This document shows, in pieces, positions 54,799-63,987 of a DNA stretch of 64,000 nucleotides. The notes beneath the pieces were generated by a model. That model worked only from the letters and a program-made list of their open reading frames with translations, was not told where the DNA came from and searched no databases. The position numbers and the translations under genes were made by a program. How positions within the stretch are numbered: position 1 is the stretch's first letter; the number at the start of each line of letters is the position of its first letter. Source of the DNA: Olivibacter sp. XZL3 (GTDB lineage Bacteria; Bacteroidota; Bacteroidia; Sphingobacteriales; Sphingobacteriaceae); assembly GCF_004368405.1 (NCBI RefSeq), contig NZ_SBJH01000026.1, forward strand, positions 62,001 to 126,000, given 5' to 3'.

Positions 54799-57700
54799 AT
54801 GTCCAATATCCCACCTGTTAAGATTTTAAAGGCTTCCGCCGGTTCCGGAAAGACATTCAGCTTAACCGCACATTACATCTGTCTATTGTTCGGAAGCAAA
54901 GTGCATTTCTCAGAAATTCTTGCGGTAACTTTTACCAATAAGGCAACCGCAGAAATGAAAGACCGTATCTTGAATGTCATCGAGGGTTTAGCATTATCGA
55001 GTCCTGCGGTAGAATCCTACCGAACTATTATCCGAGACACCTATCCGGCCTTGTCTGCTCAAGATATACAGTCAAAAGCACAAGAAGTTTACAGACAAAT
55101 CCTACACAACTATAGCAGATTTGCCGTCAGCACCATCGACGGCTTTTACCAAAAAATCATCCGCAGCTTCAGCTTCGAACTCGGTTTAAACGCATCCTAT
55201 CGCTTAGAAATGAATAGCGAAAAAGTTAAAAGCGACCTCGTGGCGCGGCTCAATAAGTTGCTTGGTGATAGACCCGACCTGCTACAGTGGATAATAGACT
55301 ACGCACGTAAACAGATAGAAAAAGACAGAAGTTGGAATTATACCACCGTCCTAAAAAGATTAGCCGACGAACTTTTCAAAGAACGTTTTCAGCCTTTTAA
55401 TGAAGCGATCTCCCGATTAAACGAGGAGGATCGACAAAAAACCTTTACAACCATTAGTGCTTTGTCGGAAGAACTCGTTACCGGTTTTGAAAAAGAGATT
55501 GAGCGTCTGCTAAGAATTGCCGCGGATATCGTAACTGCGTCAGGCGTATCGGCCGATCTCTTTTTACGGAAATCGCAAAACCTGATTCCGAAAATTCCGT
55601 CAATGAGTGCCGACAGTATAGACACTATTGATAAATTCAGCGAATATGTCGATAACCCCGAAAAGTGGCAAAAAAACGGCGTTAGCGGTATCGTTTCCGA
55701 TTTATATGATAAACTGAATCCCATATTACAGCAGCTTTTAAGCTATAAACAAGAACATAGCCGTACTTACTATTTGGCCAAAGCCGTTCAGGCCAACTTC
55801 TACTTTTTGCGACTGCTAAAGGAAATGAGTGTTTTACTGGCGGATTATAGAGACGAAAATGCGGTTTCCCTTATTAGTGACGCACAAAACCTCTTAAGAG
55901 AAATCAACCGCCATCAGGAGCAGAACGTTTCGTTCATTTACGAAAAGGTGGGAAACCGCTATAAATATTTCCTTTTTGACGAATTTCAGGACACTTCGTC
56001 CAATCAGTGGTATAACTTTCTTCCCTTGCTGAGCAACGCCTTGGCGGGCACTCCGGGAAATCGATCGACGGCTCATCATCTCATTGTCGGCGACGTAAAA
56101 CAAAGTATCTATCGTTGGAGAAATGGCGACTGGCGCATTCTTCAACATCATTCGATCAAAGATTTAGGAAACCATCATGTCAGTCTCCATACACTTCAAG
56201 AAAATTATCGAAGCCTTCCGGCAATCATCAAGTTCAATAATTTTCTGTTTGACAAAGCCCCCAAGATTCTGCAACAAAAACTCAACGATAAAATTTATAA
56301 AGAAATAGGGGACGAATTGTACGACTCCTGGTGGCAAGCATCCGGATATGCGCAAATATTGCCGGAAGCTTATGCGGAAACTGCTCAGAAAATTCCGTTA
56401 GCGGAAAATGCAGAAGGAGGGAAGGTAACCGTCTCTTTCTTTCCTGTTACCAGTGCCTTTGCCAAAACGAGGGGTAAAGAATCAAAACCAGATGCCTTGC
56501 GAGCACTTTCTGATACCCTTATCGCTTGGTTAGCAAGCGGAAAATACCGGGCCAACCAAATCGGGATTCTGGTCCGCAATAATATAGAAGCGCGCGAAAT
56601 AATTGAATATCTGCTTCAAATACAAAAGGGCCTCGATGAGCATAAGAGATTCGAAGTTATCTCTGGAGATGCCTTGCTTTTGCAAAACAATCCGGGCATC
56701 AGATTGCTCATTAATACGCTTAGAGCAATGATCACCCCGCCGGAAGAGGCTTCTCTTTACCGCGCAAATACACGCTATCTCTATCAGCAGATCCGGCATC
56801 TGCCGCAAGGCGAAACCGGAGATCTTTGGTTGGATGCCGCCCAGCACGATATAAAAATCTGGGGAGACACCTTGCCAGAAGTTATTCGTAAGAACTGGTT
56901 TGGTTGGCAACAGCTTCCCCTGGCCGAGCTGGCTGAATCGCTCATCAATGGATTTGGACTAACAGAGGACGAAACCGCCATTCCCTATTTAATGGCCTTT
57001 AGGGATATTGTTGCAGAATTTAGCGCACAAGGGGAAAGGGGCATTGCTTCTTTCTTAACTTACTGGGACGAAGACGGAAACAAAAAGGCACTACCGGCCA
57101 GCGACGGCGGCAATGCCGTGGAAATCATGACAATTCACAAATCCAAGGGCTTAGCTTTCGATGTCGTGATGATTCCTTTTTGTTCCTGGGAGCTCGATGG
57201 ATTGATTAATAGCCATTTCTGGGTGGATACCAAAGGTACATCGTATGAAATTCTCAGAAGTGTCCCTGTTAAATACAACAGTATGTTGGTCAAGTCGTCG
57301 CTCTATCAAGCCTATCTTGAAGAAATGCTTTTTAATTACATGGATGCATTGAATCTCTTGTATGTGGCCGCCACACGTGCGCGTAAGGAGCTTTACATAA
57401 GCGCGCCGGGTATTAAGGATGGAAAAGAAAGCGACTCGCTCATTGCAGATTTACTCCGACAGGTATTGGAAATCCATAGCGACGAATTAGGTATTCAATA
57501 TAATAATGGTATTGTATATCCTATGAACGAGCCTCCAAGTGACGTAGCACCGGATATGCAAACGCCTACTTTGCACCAAGCTGGAAGTATCAGTTACTGG
57601 GGGCATTCGCCCCAATACAATTGGAGTTTTAACCGGTTTCCAATCTCCGAGCTGTTGAAGGAAGCCTTAGATAACCGAAAAATTAAACGAGAACTCCTCT

Positions 57701-58143
57701 CTTTGGGCGAACAGGATACCGCCATTCGACAAGGTTTACTCCTCCATGAACTATTGTCCTTAACAACGGACATCGACGCGTTTCCAAAGCAGCTCCGTTC
57801 TATGCAAAGCGAAGGTCTAATTACAAATGAAGAGTTTTCACAACTGCTCAATGAGGCAATACATGTTCGTCAAAACCAACAATTGTCAGCACTTTTAGAC
57901 AAACCTTACCAAAGCCTTAATGAACAGCGCATCATCACAAAAGACGGAAAGGTGCTACGTCCCGATAAAGTGCTAATTGGCGATAAAGAAACCATCATCA
58001 TTGATTTTAAATTTACAGGTATGGAGACGGCGCAACATGTTAAGCAGGTGAAAGCATATCAACAGAATTTACAGGACATGGGTTATCCACACGTCCGCGC
58101 TTTCTTATTTTACGCATCTACTGATAAATTAGTAGAGGTATAA
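54799..58143 (+). CDS. AddA-like UvrD-family helicase/nuclease
   Basis: About 1114 residues. SF1A helicase with Walker A ASAGSGKT (12-19) at the very N-terminus, AVTFTNKATAEMK, Walker B DEFQDTS near 394-400, VGDVKQSIYRWRNGDW, and the late motif VEIMTIHKSKGLAFDVV. The C-terminus carries a RecB-type nuclease: GLLLHELL, RPDKVLIGD, and IIIDFKF with Asp1069 and Lys1071. Together with the next gene it should resect double-strand DNA ends for RecA-dependent repair. ATG 54799 is preferred over TTG 54790. Confidence 0.92.
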   Translation: MSNIPPVKILKASAGSGKTFSLTAHYICLLFGSKVHFSEILAVTFTNKATAEMKDRILNVIEGLALSSPAVESYRTIIRDTYPALSAQDIQSKAQEVYRQILHNYSRFAVSTIDGFYQKIIRSFSFELGLNASYRLEMNSEKVKSDLVARLNKLLGDRPDLLQWIIDYARKQIEKDRSWNYTTVLKRLADELFKERFQPFNEAISRLNEEDRQKTFTTISALSEELVTGFEKEIERLLRIAADIVTASGVSADLFLRKSQNLIPKIPSMSADSIDTIDKFSEYVDNPEKWQKNGVSGIVSDLYDKLNPILQQLLSYKQEHSRTYYLAKAVQANFYFLRLLKEMSVLLADYRDENAVSLISDAQNLLREINRHQEQNVSFIYEKVGNRYKYFLFDEFQDTSSNQWYNFLPLLSNALAGTPGNRSTAHHLIVGDVKQSIYRWRNGDWRILQHHSIKDLGNHHVSLHTLQENYRSLPAIIKFNNFLFDKAPKILQQKLNDKIYKEIGDELYDSWWQASGYAQILPEAYAETAQKIPLAENAEGGKVTVSFFPVTSAFAKTRGKESKPDALRALSDTLIAWLASGKYRANQIGILVRNNIEAREIIEYLLQIQKGLDEHKRFEVISGDALLLQNNPGIRLLINTLRAMITPPEEASLYRANTRYLYQQIRHLPQGETGDLWLDAAQHDIKIWGDTLPEVIRKNWFGWQQLPLAELAESLINGFGLTEDETAIPYLMAFRDIVAEFSAQGERGIASFLTYWDEDGNKKALPASDGGNAVEIMTIHKSKGLAFDVVMIPFCSWELDGLINSHFWVDTKGTSYEILRSVPVKYNSMLVKSSLYQAYLEEMLFNYMDALNLLYVAATRARKELYISAPGIKDGKESDSLIADLLRQVLEIHSDELGIQYNNGIVYPMNEPPSDVAPDMQTPTLHQAGSISYWGHSPQYNWSFNRFPISELLKEALDNRKIKRELLSLGEQDTAIRQGLLLHELLSLTTDIDAFPKQLRSMQSEGLITNEEFSQLLNEAIHVRQNQQLSALLDKPYQSLNEQRIITKDGKVLRPDKVLIGDKETIIIDFKFTGMETAQHVKQVKAYQQNLQDMGYPHVRAFLFYASTDKLVEV

Positions 58144-58171
58144 CACATTTATTTCAGTTAATTCTTATACG

Positions 58172-61084
58172 ATGACGCCTTTTTTAAAAGAAGTTTCGGC
58201 CGATCTGATCTCCCGTTTCGGATCAGATTTAAAAAATATCGCTATTATTTTCAATAATAAACGTCCCGAGGTTTATATGAAAAAACATGTAGCGGACCTC
58301 ATCGGAAAACCGATTTGGAGCCCCTCTTTTTTTACAATCCAACAGTTCATCAAAAATGCCTTCGAAGAACAGGAAGCGGACAAACTGACACAGATCATAA
58401 CACTTTTTCAATGTTATAATTCCATTCAAGCGCAGAGGGAGGGAAAATTAGCGAGTATCGATCAGTTCTACCCTATGGCAGAGGTCATCTTGAACGACTT
58501 TGCGCAACTGGATTATGACTTGGTTGATCCGGATGATGTCTATGCTGAACTTTACGATATTGCAATCATAGAAAAGCGATTTCCCAATTTTTCAGAAGAG
58601 CAATTAACGTTCATCAACCAATTCTGGTCGACATTCAGCAAGGAAAAGCAAAGTTTTATACAAGATCGATTTATCGAGTTATGGCAGCTCCTTCCTTCAC
58701 TTTACACCGATTTCCACAGCGCACTGAAGCAAAAGGGCTTAGCGACCACTCCACAGCTGTATAAAGCGTTTGCAAATGGTTTGGAAACCTATCCTTCTTA
58801 TGTTGATCAATACCAACAATTAATTTTTGTGGGATTTAATGCCTTAAACAGGGCGGAAGCTACGCTTTTCAAAAAATGGCAACAACAAAATCTCGCCCTT
58901 TTTTACTTTGATGCCGATGAGCATTACCTAAGCGATACACTACAGGAAGCTGGAACTTTTTTGCGTCGAAATTTATATACGCACGGACTGGCAAACGCAC
59001 TAGGTAGCCCGTCGAATTATTTGGCCACTCAAAAGCAGCCCATTAAAATAGTAGAAACGACCAGCTATACTGCGCAAGCGAAATTGCTAGACAGCCTGTT
59101 AACGGATAAAGCGGACAGCGATGAAATAAATAAAGGCCTTGCCGCAGTCTTATTAGCGGACGAGCGACTATTGATTCCGGCCCTCCAAAGTATCCCATCT
59201 GTGATAGAAACCAACATAACAATGGGCTTTCCTATTTCGCAATCCCCTATTTATGGCATTGTAGACTTATGGTTAAGAGTGCAAGAACAGTATCTTTTAC
59301 AGAAACGGGACTTTATCCATTACAAGGACATCGAGATTTTTCTTTCTCATCCGCTGATACAGACAAGCGATGATATAAAAGAGCGGGTAAGAGCGCTTAT
59401 ATATATAAACCACTATATTAATGTGCCGCTTGCAGCGCTAGAGGCCGTTGCACCGGTTCCATTCTTTGAGCGGCAAACCCAAGGAAAAGATTTAATTAAA
59501 AGCTTGCAAACAATCGTTAAAAATATCTTTAACGAAAGGAAAGAGCAACAGTTATTAACTTATCCTGATGCTGCCATCTTTACTGAAGTCTTTCGCATCC
59601 TCAACCAGCTACATGACGCCTTAAGCATACTCGACGATCTCCGTATCGAGTTTGCAATATCTTTAATAAAGAAGTCGCTACAAGGAATAACGGCAGCAAT
59701 CGAAGGAGACCCACTTTCAGGACTCCAAATTATGGGATTATTGGAAACCAGAAATCTAGATTTTAAAGAGATCTATTTATTAGGCGTAAATGATGGCGTT
59801 TTACCTAAGACAAGTTCCGCTGCAACTTTTATTCCCGATTCCATACGTCGAGCCCACGGTTTGCCCGTATTGGAAAATCAAGAAGCCCTGTCCGCCTATC
59901 TGTTCTATCGCCTCATACAGCGAGCCGAGAAAATCACGCTTGTTTATAATGGACAGGTTGACGAAAACAGCTCTGGAGAAATCAGTCGCTTTGTAAAACA
60001 AATCCAATTTGAGACTAACCGTCCTTTTGTCCATTTCAAGCAACAACAAGCGGTACAGACGCATGACGTTCCCCTTAACATGGAAGTGAGCAAGAAAAAT
60101 AAAGTGCAACAGATTTTAGCCCTTTACCTCGACCAAAATAATCCGGCGCGTCCGGGAATATCTGCCACTGGTTTCACCACCTACCTTCAATCTCCTTTAC
60201 TTTTCTTTCTAAAATATATAGCGAAGATAAGAGAACCTCAACTGTTAACAGAGGACTTCGAAGCGAATCGAATCGGTTCGATTATTCATGAAATTATGCA
60301 ATGGTTCTACGAAGAACTGAAGCAAGAAAGTCCTTATATCACTGCGCAACGCATAAAAGACCATTTAAGACGTCTCCCTAATTTATGTTTACAGGCAACT
60401 GCAAAGGATTTCTATGGAAATACGGCTCACTTTGAAACAAACGCCCTCTCTAGTATGGAGAAAATCGTGCTGGAAATTGCGAAAGAATATGCCTTAATAT
60501 TTATTAATCACGATATAAACGTCGCCCCCTTTACGATTATCGAGTTAGAGAATAAAAAAGACTATGTTGTTGACTTTCCTATCCAGATTGATGGCGTAGA
60601 ATCAACGGTTAAGCTCTATGGTATTATCGACAGAATAGACGAAAAGGATGGAAAAACGCGTATTGTCGATTATAAAACGGGCGCTGATGCGCTTGATTAC
60701 ACAGATATTGATAGCCTTTTTGATCCCACTTCCGGAAAGTTCAATAAAGCACTGCTGCAAACTTTGTTTTATACCTACATTTATGAAAAAAAGACCGGTA
60801 AGAAAGAGGTAGAGCCCAATCTATATGTCGCGCGAAAATTAAGACAAGAGGGTAGCCTCTTTTATACCAAAATGAGGGGCAATAAATCCCCTTTAGCTGG
60901 TCAAGGCCTAGCGAGCTTCAAAGACGCTTTTGAGCAACGTATGCGAGAGACACTCGAAGCGCTTTTTAATCGGAACATTGCCTTTAAACATGATCCAAAC
61001 GTAGATTTGCCCTACAATGATCACTACCAGGAATTCTTTCAGTCAGGCACAGATCATGATATCGAAATCGAGAATGAATATTAA
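58172..61084 (+). CDS. AddB-like PD-(D/E)XK nuclease, partner of the upstream helicase
   Basis: A 970-residue protein. The N-terminal two-thirds resemble an inactivated helicase: no Walker A, but GLLETRNLDFKEIYLLGVNDGVLP fits helicase motif V/VI regions of AddB. The C-terminus has an intact RecB-type nuclease: GSIIHEIMQWF with His706, Asp820 in GIIDRID, and Asp833/Lys835 in VDYKTG. It lacks the four-cysteine Fe-S cluster seen in Bacillus AddB. It starts 28 bp after the helicase gene. Confidence 0.88.
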   Translation: MTPFLKEVSADLISRFGSDLKNIAIIFNNKRPEVYMKKHVADLIGKPIWSPSFFTIQQFIKNAFEEQEADKLTQIITLFQCYNSIQAQREGKLASIDQFYPMAEVILNDFAQLDYDLVDPDDVYAELYDIAIIEKRFPNFSEEQLTFINQFWSTFSKEKQSFIQDRFIELWQLLPSLYTDFHSALKQKGLATTPQLYKAFANGLETYPSYVDQYQQLIFVGFNALNRAEATLFKKWQQQNLALFYFDADEHYLSDTLQEAGTFLRRNLYTHGLANALGSPSNYLATQKQPIKIVETTSYTAQAKLLDSLLTDKADSDEINKGLAAVLLADERLLIPALQSIPSVIETNITMGFPISQSPIYGIVDLWLRVQEQYLLQKRDFIHYKDIEIFLSHPLIQTSDDIKERVRALIYINHYINVPLAALEAVAPVPFFERQTQGKDLIKSLQTIVKNIFNERKEQQLLTYPDAAIFTEVFRILNQLHDALSILDDLRIEFAISLIKKSLQGITAAIEGDPLSGLQIMGLLETRNLDFKEIYLLGVNDGVLPKTSSAATFIPDSIRRAHGLPVLENQEALSAYLFYRLIQRAEKITLVYNGQVDENSSGEISRFVKQIQFETNRPFVHFKQQQAVQTHDVPLNMEVSKKNKVQQILALYLDQNNPARPGISATGFTTYLQSPLLFFLKYIAKIREPQLLTEDFEANRIGSIIHEIMQWFYEELKQESPYITAQRIKDHLRRLPNLCLQATAKDFYGNTAHFETNALSSMEKIVLEIAKEYALIFINHDINVAPFTIIELENKKDYVVDFPIQIDGVESTVKLYGIIDRIDEKDGKTRIVDYKTGADALDYTDIDSLFDPTSGKFNKALLQTLFYTYIYEKKTGKKEVEPNLYVARKLRQEGSLFYTKMRGNKSPLAGQGLASFKDAFEQRMRETLEALFNRNIAFKHDPNVDLPYNDHYQEFFQSGTDHDIEIENEY

Positions 61085-61126
61085 CGAATTAGCGATCATT
61101 TACTTCATATTTTCAGTTTTTTAAAC

Positions 61127-61134
61127 TACTTTTG
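61127..61134 (+). promoter_or_regulatory. -7 element TACTTTTG for pdhB
   Basis: Perfect TAnnTTTG, 38 bp before the pdhB ATG. A TTC triplet lies at the -33 distance. Confidence 0.5.
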
Positions 61135-61172
61135 CGTACAAAATTTGATTTAAACTACATTACTTATATCTA

Positions 61173-62156
61173 ATGAGAGAAATACAGTTCAGAGAAGCAC
61201 TTCGTGAGGCTATGGTCGAAGAAATGCGCAAAGACGACAAAATTTTCTTGATGGGCGAAGAAGTTGCCGAATACAATGGTGCCTACAAAGTGAGCCAAGG
61301 CATGCTTGACGAGTTCGGGGCTAAACGTGTTATCGACACTCCAATTGCTGAATTAGGCTTTGCTGGTATTGGTATTGGAGCAGCGATGAAAGGATTAAAA
61401 CCAATCATTGAATTCATGACTTTCAACTTTTCGTTGGTAGCTATCGACCAAATTATCAATGGCGCCGCGAAAATCCATTCGATGAGTGGTGGCCAGTATT
61501 CCTGCCCCATTGTGTTTAGAGGGCCAACAGGAAATGCAGGCCAATTAGGCGCTCAGCACTCACAGAACTTTGAAAACTGGTACGCGAACACCCCTGGATT
61601 GAAAGTTGTCGTTCCTTCCAATCCGCACGATGCAAAAGGTCTGTTAAAGCAATCTATTTTAGATCCTGATCCCGTTATTTTCATGGAATCAGAAGTAATG
61701 TATGGCGACAAAGGAGAAGTTCCTGAAGAAGAGTATTACTTGGAACTTGGAAAAGCACATAAAATTCAAGAGGGTACAGATGTGACCATCGTTTCTTTCG
61801 GTAAAATGATTCCTCGCGTAGTTAAACCTGCTGTGGAAGAACTGGAAAAGGATGGTATCTCGGTGGATTTATTAGACTTAAGAACGGTTCGCCCAATTGA
61901 TTACGCCGCTATTATCGAATCGGTTAAAAAGACCAATCGCCTTGTTATCGTTGAAGAAGCATGGCCTTTGGCTTCCATTTCCTCGGAAATAGCTTTCAAT
62001 GTTCAGAAAAACGCTTTTGACTATTTGGATGCTCCGGTAATCCGGGTTACTTCAGCAGACGTACCCCTTCCATATGCACCAACACTCATAGAATCCGCTT
62101 TACCTAGCATCAAAAAGATTGTTAATGCGGTAAAAGAAGTCTCTTACGTAAAGTAA
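61173..62156 (+). CDS. pdhB: Pyruvate dehydrogenase E1 component, beta subunit
   Basis: A 327-residue thiamine-diphosphate enzyme subunit of the pyruvate dehydrogenase complex, feeding acetyl-CoA. MGEEVAEYNGAYKVSQGM (Glu for TPP activation), DTPIAELGFAGIGIGAAM, FRGPTGNAGQLGAQHSQ and VVIVEEAWP-like VIVEEAWP are conserved E1-beta segments. The alpha subunit is not adjacent, so the two subunits are encoded separately. A terminator follows. Confidence 0.94.
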   Translation: MREIQFREALREAMVEEMRKDDKIFLMGEEVAEYNGAYKVSQGMLDEFGAKRVIDTPIAELGFAGIGIGAAMKGLKPIIEFMTFNFSLVAIDQIINGAAKIHSMSGGQYSCPIVFRGPTGNAGQLGAQHSQNFENWYANTPGLKVVVPSNPHDAKGLLKQSILDPDPVIFMESEVMYGDKGEVPEEEYYLELGKAHKIQEGTDVTIVSFGKMIPRVVKPAVEELEKDGISVDLLDLRTVRPIDYAAIIESVKKTNRLVIVEEAWPLASISSEIAFNVQKNAFDYLDAPVIRVTSADVPLPYAPTLIESALPSIKKIVNAVKEVSYVK

Positions 62157-62177
62157 AAAGATCCAAAATGTAGATAA

Positions 62178-62207
62178 AGCCTGTCATAAAATATGATAGG
62201 CTTTTTT
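62178..62207 (+). terminator. Intrinsic terminator of pdhB
   Basis: AGCCTGTCAT (62178-62187) pairs with ATGATAGGCT (62193-62202), one wobble pair, followed by TTTTT. It starts 22 bp after the stop. Confidence 0.9.
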
Positions 62208-62391
62208 ATTGTCCGTTACCTCAGTTTCAACTGAAATAAATTCAAGTCTTTGCTCGTTGTCGAAACAGACAACCCGGGTTGCGAGAGAGCCGCTGTTCAA
62301 CTGGGTGCACATGAAAAGTAGTACCTCCTGGAAGTAAAAAGTCCGTACTTCCTAGACGCAGTTTACGCTTACTTTATCGCAAAAAAACAGG
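62208..62391. other. Convergent gap with perfect 12-bp palindrome
   Basis: No gene. CAACCCGGGTTG at 62270-62281 is a perfect palindrome and CAGTT-TC-AACTG lies at 62222-62233. The two may be remnants of a repeat or a site for a dimeric protein; nothing more can be said from sequence. Confidence 0.35.
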
Positions 62392-62865
62392 TTACAATAA
62401 GGAAATCTGACGCTTAATACTCTCTTCAAGCGAAATAATGGTTTCTGTTCTGGCAATTCCTTTAATAGCCTGTATGTCTTCATTCAAAACATGACGCAAA
62501 TGATTCGTATCTCTACATATAATTTTAGCAAACATGCTATATTGACCCGTACAATAGTGCAATTCTACCACTTCTTTTACCTCTTTTAATTGTTCTACCG
62601 CATTTTTATACTGCGAACCCTTCTCTAAATAGATACCTAGGAAGGCACATATATCAAATCCGATAGATTGCGGGTTTATAATTAGATTAGAACCACGAAT
62701 TATCCCCAATTCTTCCATTTTTTTCATGCGAACATGAATAGTTCCGCCAGAAACTACCAACTTTTTCGCTATTTCTGTATAAGGAACCGAGGCATCATTC
62801 ATTAAAATAGACAAAATCTGTGTATCGAGGTTATCAAGTTCTAAAAATTGAGACTTTTTTTCCAT
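62392..62865 (-). CDS. Lrp/AsnC-family transcriptional regulator
   Basis: A 157-residue regulator. N-terminal helix-turn-helix at about 10-60 (LDNLDTQILSILMNDASVPY, TEIAKKLVVSGGTIHVRMKKM) and a C-terminal RAM ligand-binding domain (about 70-150, VVELHYCTGQYSMFAKI). Members respond to amino acids and control metabolism, sometimes globally. No obvious target adjacent; it faces pdhB tail-to-tail. Confidence 0.93.
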   Translation of the reverse strand: MEKKSQFLELDNLDTQILSILMNDASVPYTEIAKKLVVSGGTIHVRMKKMEELGIIRGSNLIINPQSIGFDICAFLGIYLEKGSQYKNAVEQLKEVKEVVELHYCTGQYSMFAKIICRDTNHLRHVLNEDIQAIKGIARTETIISLEESIKRQISLL

Positions 62866-62939
62866 TTTTTTTGACGTTTTATAAATTATAGACTGATTAT
62901 TTTAATATTTTAACAAAAATGAACTTTTTTAATAAAAAT

Positions 62940-62971
62940 TTGACAACTATTATGAAGTTTTATTATGTTTG
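62940..62971 (+). promoter_or_regulatory. Orphan promoter: TTG-N21-TATGTTTG
   Basis: TTG at 62940-62942 (inside TTTGACA), 21-bp spacer, TATGTTTG at 62964-62971. Both boxes fit the phylum consensus, yet no credible coding gene follows before a terminator 110 bp downstream. Confidence 0.6.
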
Positions 62972-62975
62972 TATT

Positions 62976-63116
62976 AACAAAAGGCGGAAGTTATTGAAGA
63001 ATCAAAATTTCAAAAACCGGCAAACTTTTGTTTTGGATTTGCCCCTCAGTTTAATATAGGTTTATAATTGGTTAGCGTTGAAGCTCCTCTCCCAAAGGAG
63101 CTTCTTCTTTTTTTTT
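62976..63116 (+). ncRNA. Candidate small RNA of about 140 nt
   Basis: A promoter directly upstream and a strong intrinsic terminator at the end (GAAGCTCCT 63080-63088 with AGGAGCTTC 63096-63104, then a T-rich tract to 63116) delimit a short transcript. Internally GGCAAA (63019-63024) can pair with TTTGCC. A 35-codon frame (62952-63059) overlaps, but its ATG precedes the predicted transcription start. The length and form suggest a regulatory RNA; it matches no family I know. Confidence 0.45.
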
Positions 63117-63251
63117 AAAATTAACATCCTATCCCGAAATATCACCATACTAAATATCTAATTCTTAATTGAATGCCTATATTTTAAAAATTTTTTCAAA
63201 AATAGCGAGTTTTTTTCTCATTCCCAGAAATTTTTTAACCTTTTATTTGCT
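63105..63251. other. AT-rich gap with no recognisable feature
   Basis: Apart from the terminator T-tract at its left end, this stretch shows only A/T runs and no frame of note. Confidence 0.5.
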
Positions 63252-63442
63252 ATTAGGCCGTAAGCGGTATGGTTTAAGCCTTAGGCTGAAAGCAAGATGC
63301 CATAAGCTTTAGGCCGTTAACTGGTAAGGGGATAGAAAATAATAGGGAGTAGGGAGTAGGTTTTAGGCTGTATGTATGCTGTAAGCCTTAAGCTGGAAGC
63401 ACGATGCTATAAGCTTTAGGCTTTAAGCCGTAGGCAGTAAGC
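63252..63442. repeat. Cluster of degenerate short repeats (TTAGGC / GTAAGC type)
   Basis: About ten variants of a 12-14-base unit built from TTAGGC(C/T) and GTAAGC occur, for example TTAGGCCGTAAGC at 63254-63266 and CTGTAAGCCTTAAGC at about 63379-63393. A longer segment of about 37 bases recurs: 63280-63316 and 63387-63423 differ at a few positions. The same units appear at 63700-63732 and again at the window edge. Confidence 0.7.
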
Positions 63443-63694
63443 ACTGTTCATGAAGCAGAACCGTTCCAAAGAACAAAACGGCCTAGGCTTGCGGACGCTG
63501 CAATCGGCAGCCGGGCTGTTCCATGAGGCATTTCCGGCGAAGCCTGCGAGGAATCAGCAAAAGAGAAACGAAGCGAGGGCCACCGCCAAAGAGTGGCTTC
63601 TTTTGCGTCCGGACAGCCGGCAACGAATTGCAAGGGAGTAAGCCAGCCAAGCACCTTGCTCCACTTGGGTGCGTCCAAGTGGAAATGAGTTTTA
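63427..63694. repeat. Structured repeat element, copy 1
   Basis: First of two near-identical copies, offset 290-293 bp. It contains nested inverted repeats: CCGGGCTGTTCC (63511-63522) against GGACAGCCGG (63611-63620), GCAAAAGA (63557-63564) against TCTTTTGC (63599-63606), GCCAC against GTGGC (63579-63597), and an independent hairpin CCACTTGG-GTGCGT-CCAAGTGG at 63661-63682. It is GC-richer than its surroundings. Frames on the minus strand are not credible proteins. Confidence 0.8.
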
Positions 63695-63716
63695 CGTTAT
63701 AGGCTGTAAGCATTAG

Positions 63717-63987
63717 GCCGTAGGCAGTAAGCTCCGTTCGATCAAGCAGAACCGTTCCGAAGCACAAAAAACGGCCTAGGCTTGCGGACGCAGCAATCGG
63801 CAGCCGGGCTGTCCTAATACGTATTTCCGGCGAAGCCTGCGAGAAATCAGCAAAAGAGAAACAAAGCGAGGGCAACCGCCAAAGAGCGGCTTCTTTTGCG
63901 TCCGGACAGCCGGCAACGAATTGCAAGGGAGTAAGCCAGCCAAGCACCTTGCTCCACTTGGGTGCGTCCAAGTGGAAATGAGTTTTA
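63717..63987. repeat. Structured repeat element, copy 2
   Basis: Second tandem copy, starting with the same GCCGTAGGCAGTAAGC and ending with the same hairpin (63954-63975) and GAGTTTTA. Small indels and about twenty substitutions separate the copies; the large stem and the CCACTTGG hairpin are kept. The window ends 13 bp later inside another short repeat, so further copies may follow. Confidence 0.8.

Noticed and set aside
62952-63059. 35-codon frame upstream of the terminator at 63080
   Set aside because: Its ATG precedes the predicted transcription start, and its Lys/Asn/Phe-rich composition looks like translated AT-rich intergenic DNA. Kept only as an alternative to the small RNA.
63252-63442. 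CRISPR-like array
   Set aside because: The short units are degenerate, unevenly spaced and lack spacers of constant length; there are no cas genes.
63448-63971. Minus-strand frames of 76 and 162 codons and a plus-strand frame of 63 codons in the tandem repeat
   Set aside because: They repeat the same short peptide because the DNA is repeated, change frame at the indels, have Pro/Ala/Arg-biased composition unlike neighbours, and lie on foldable repeat DNA.
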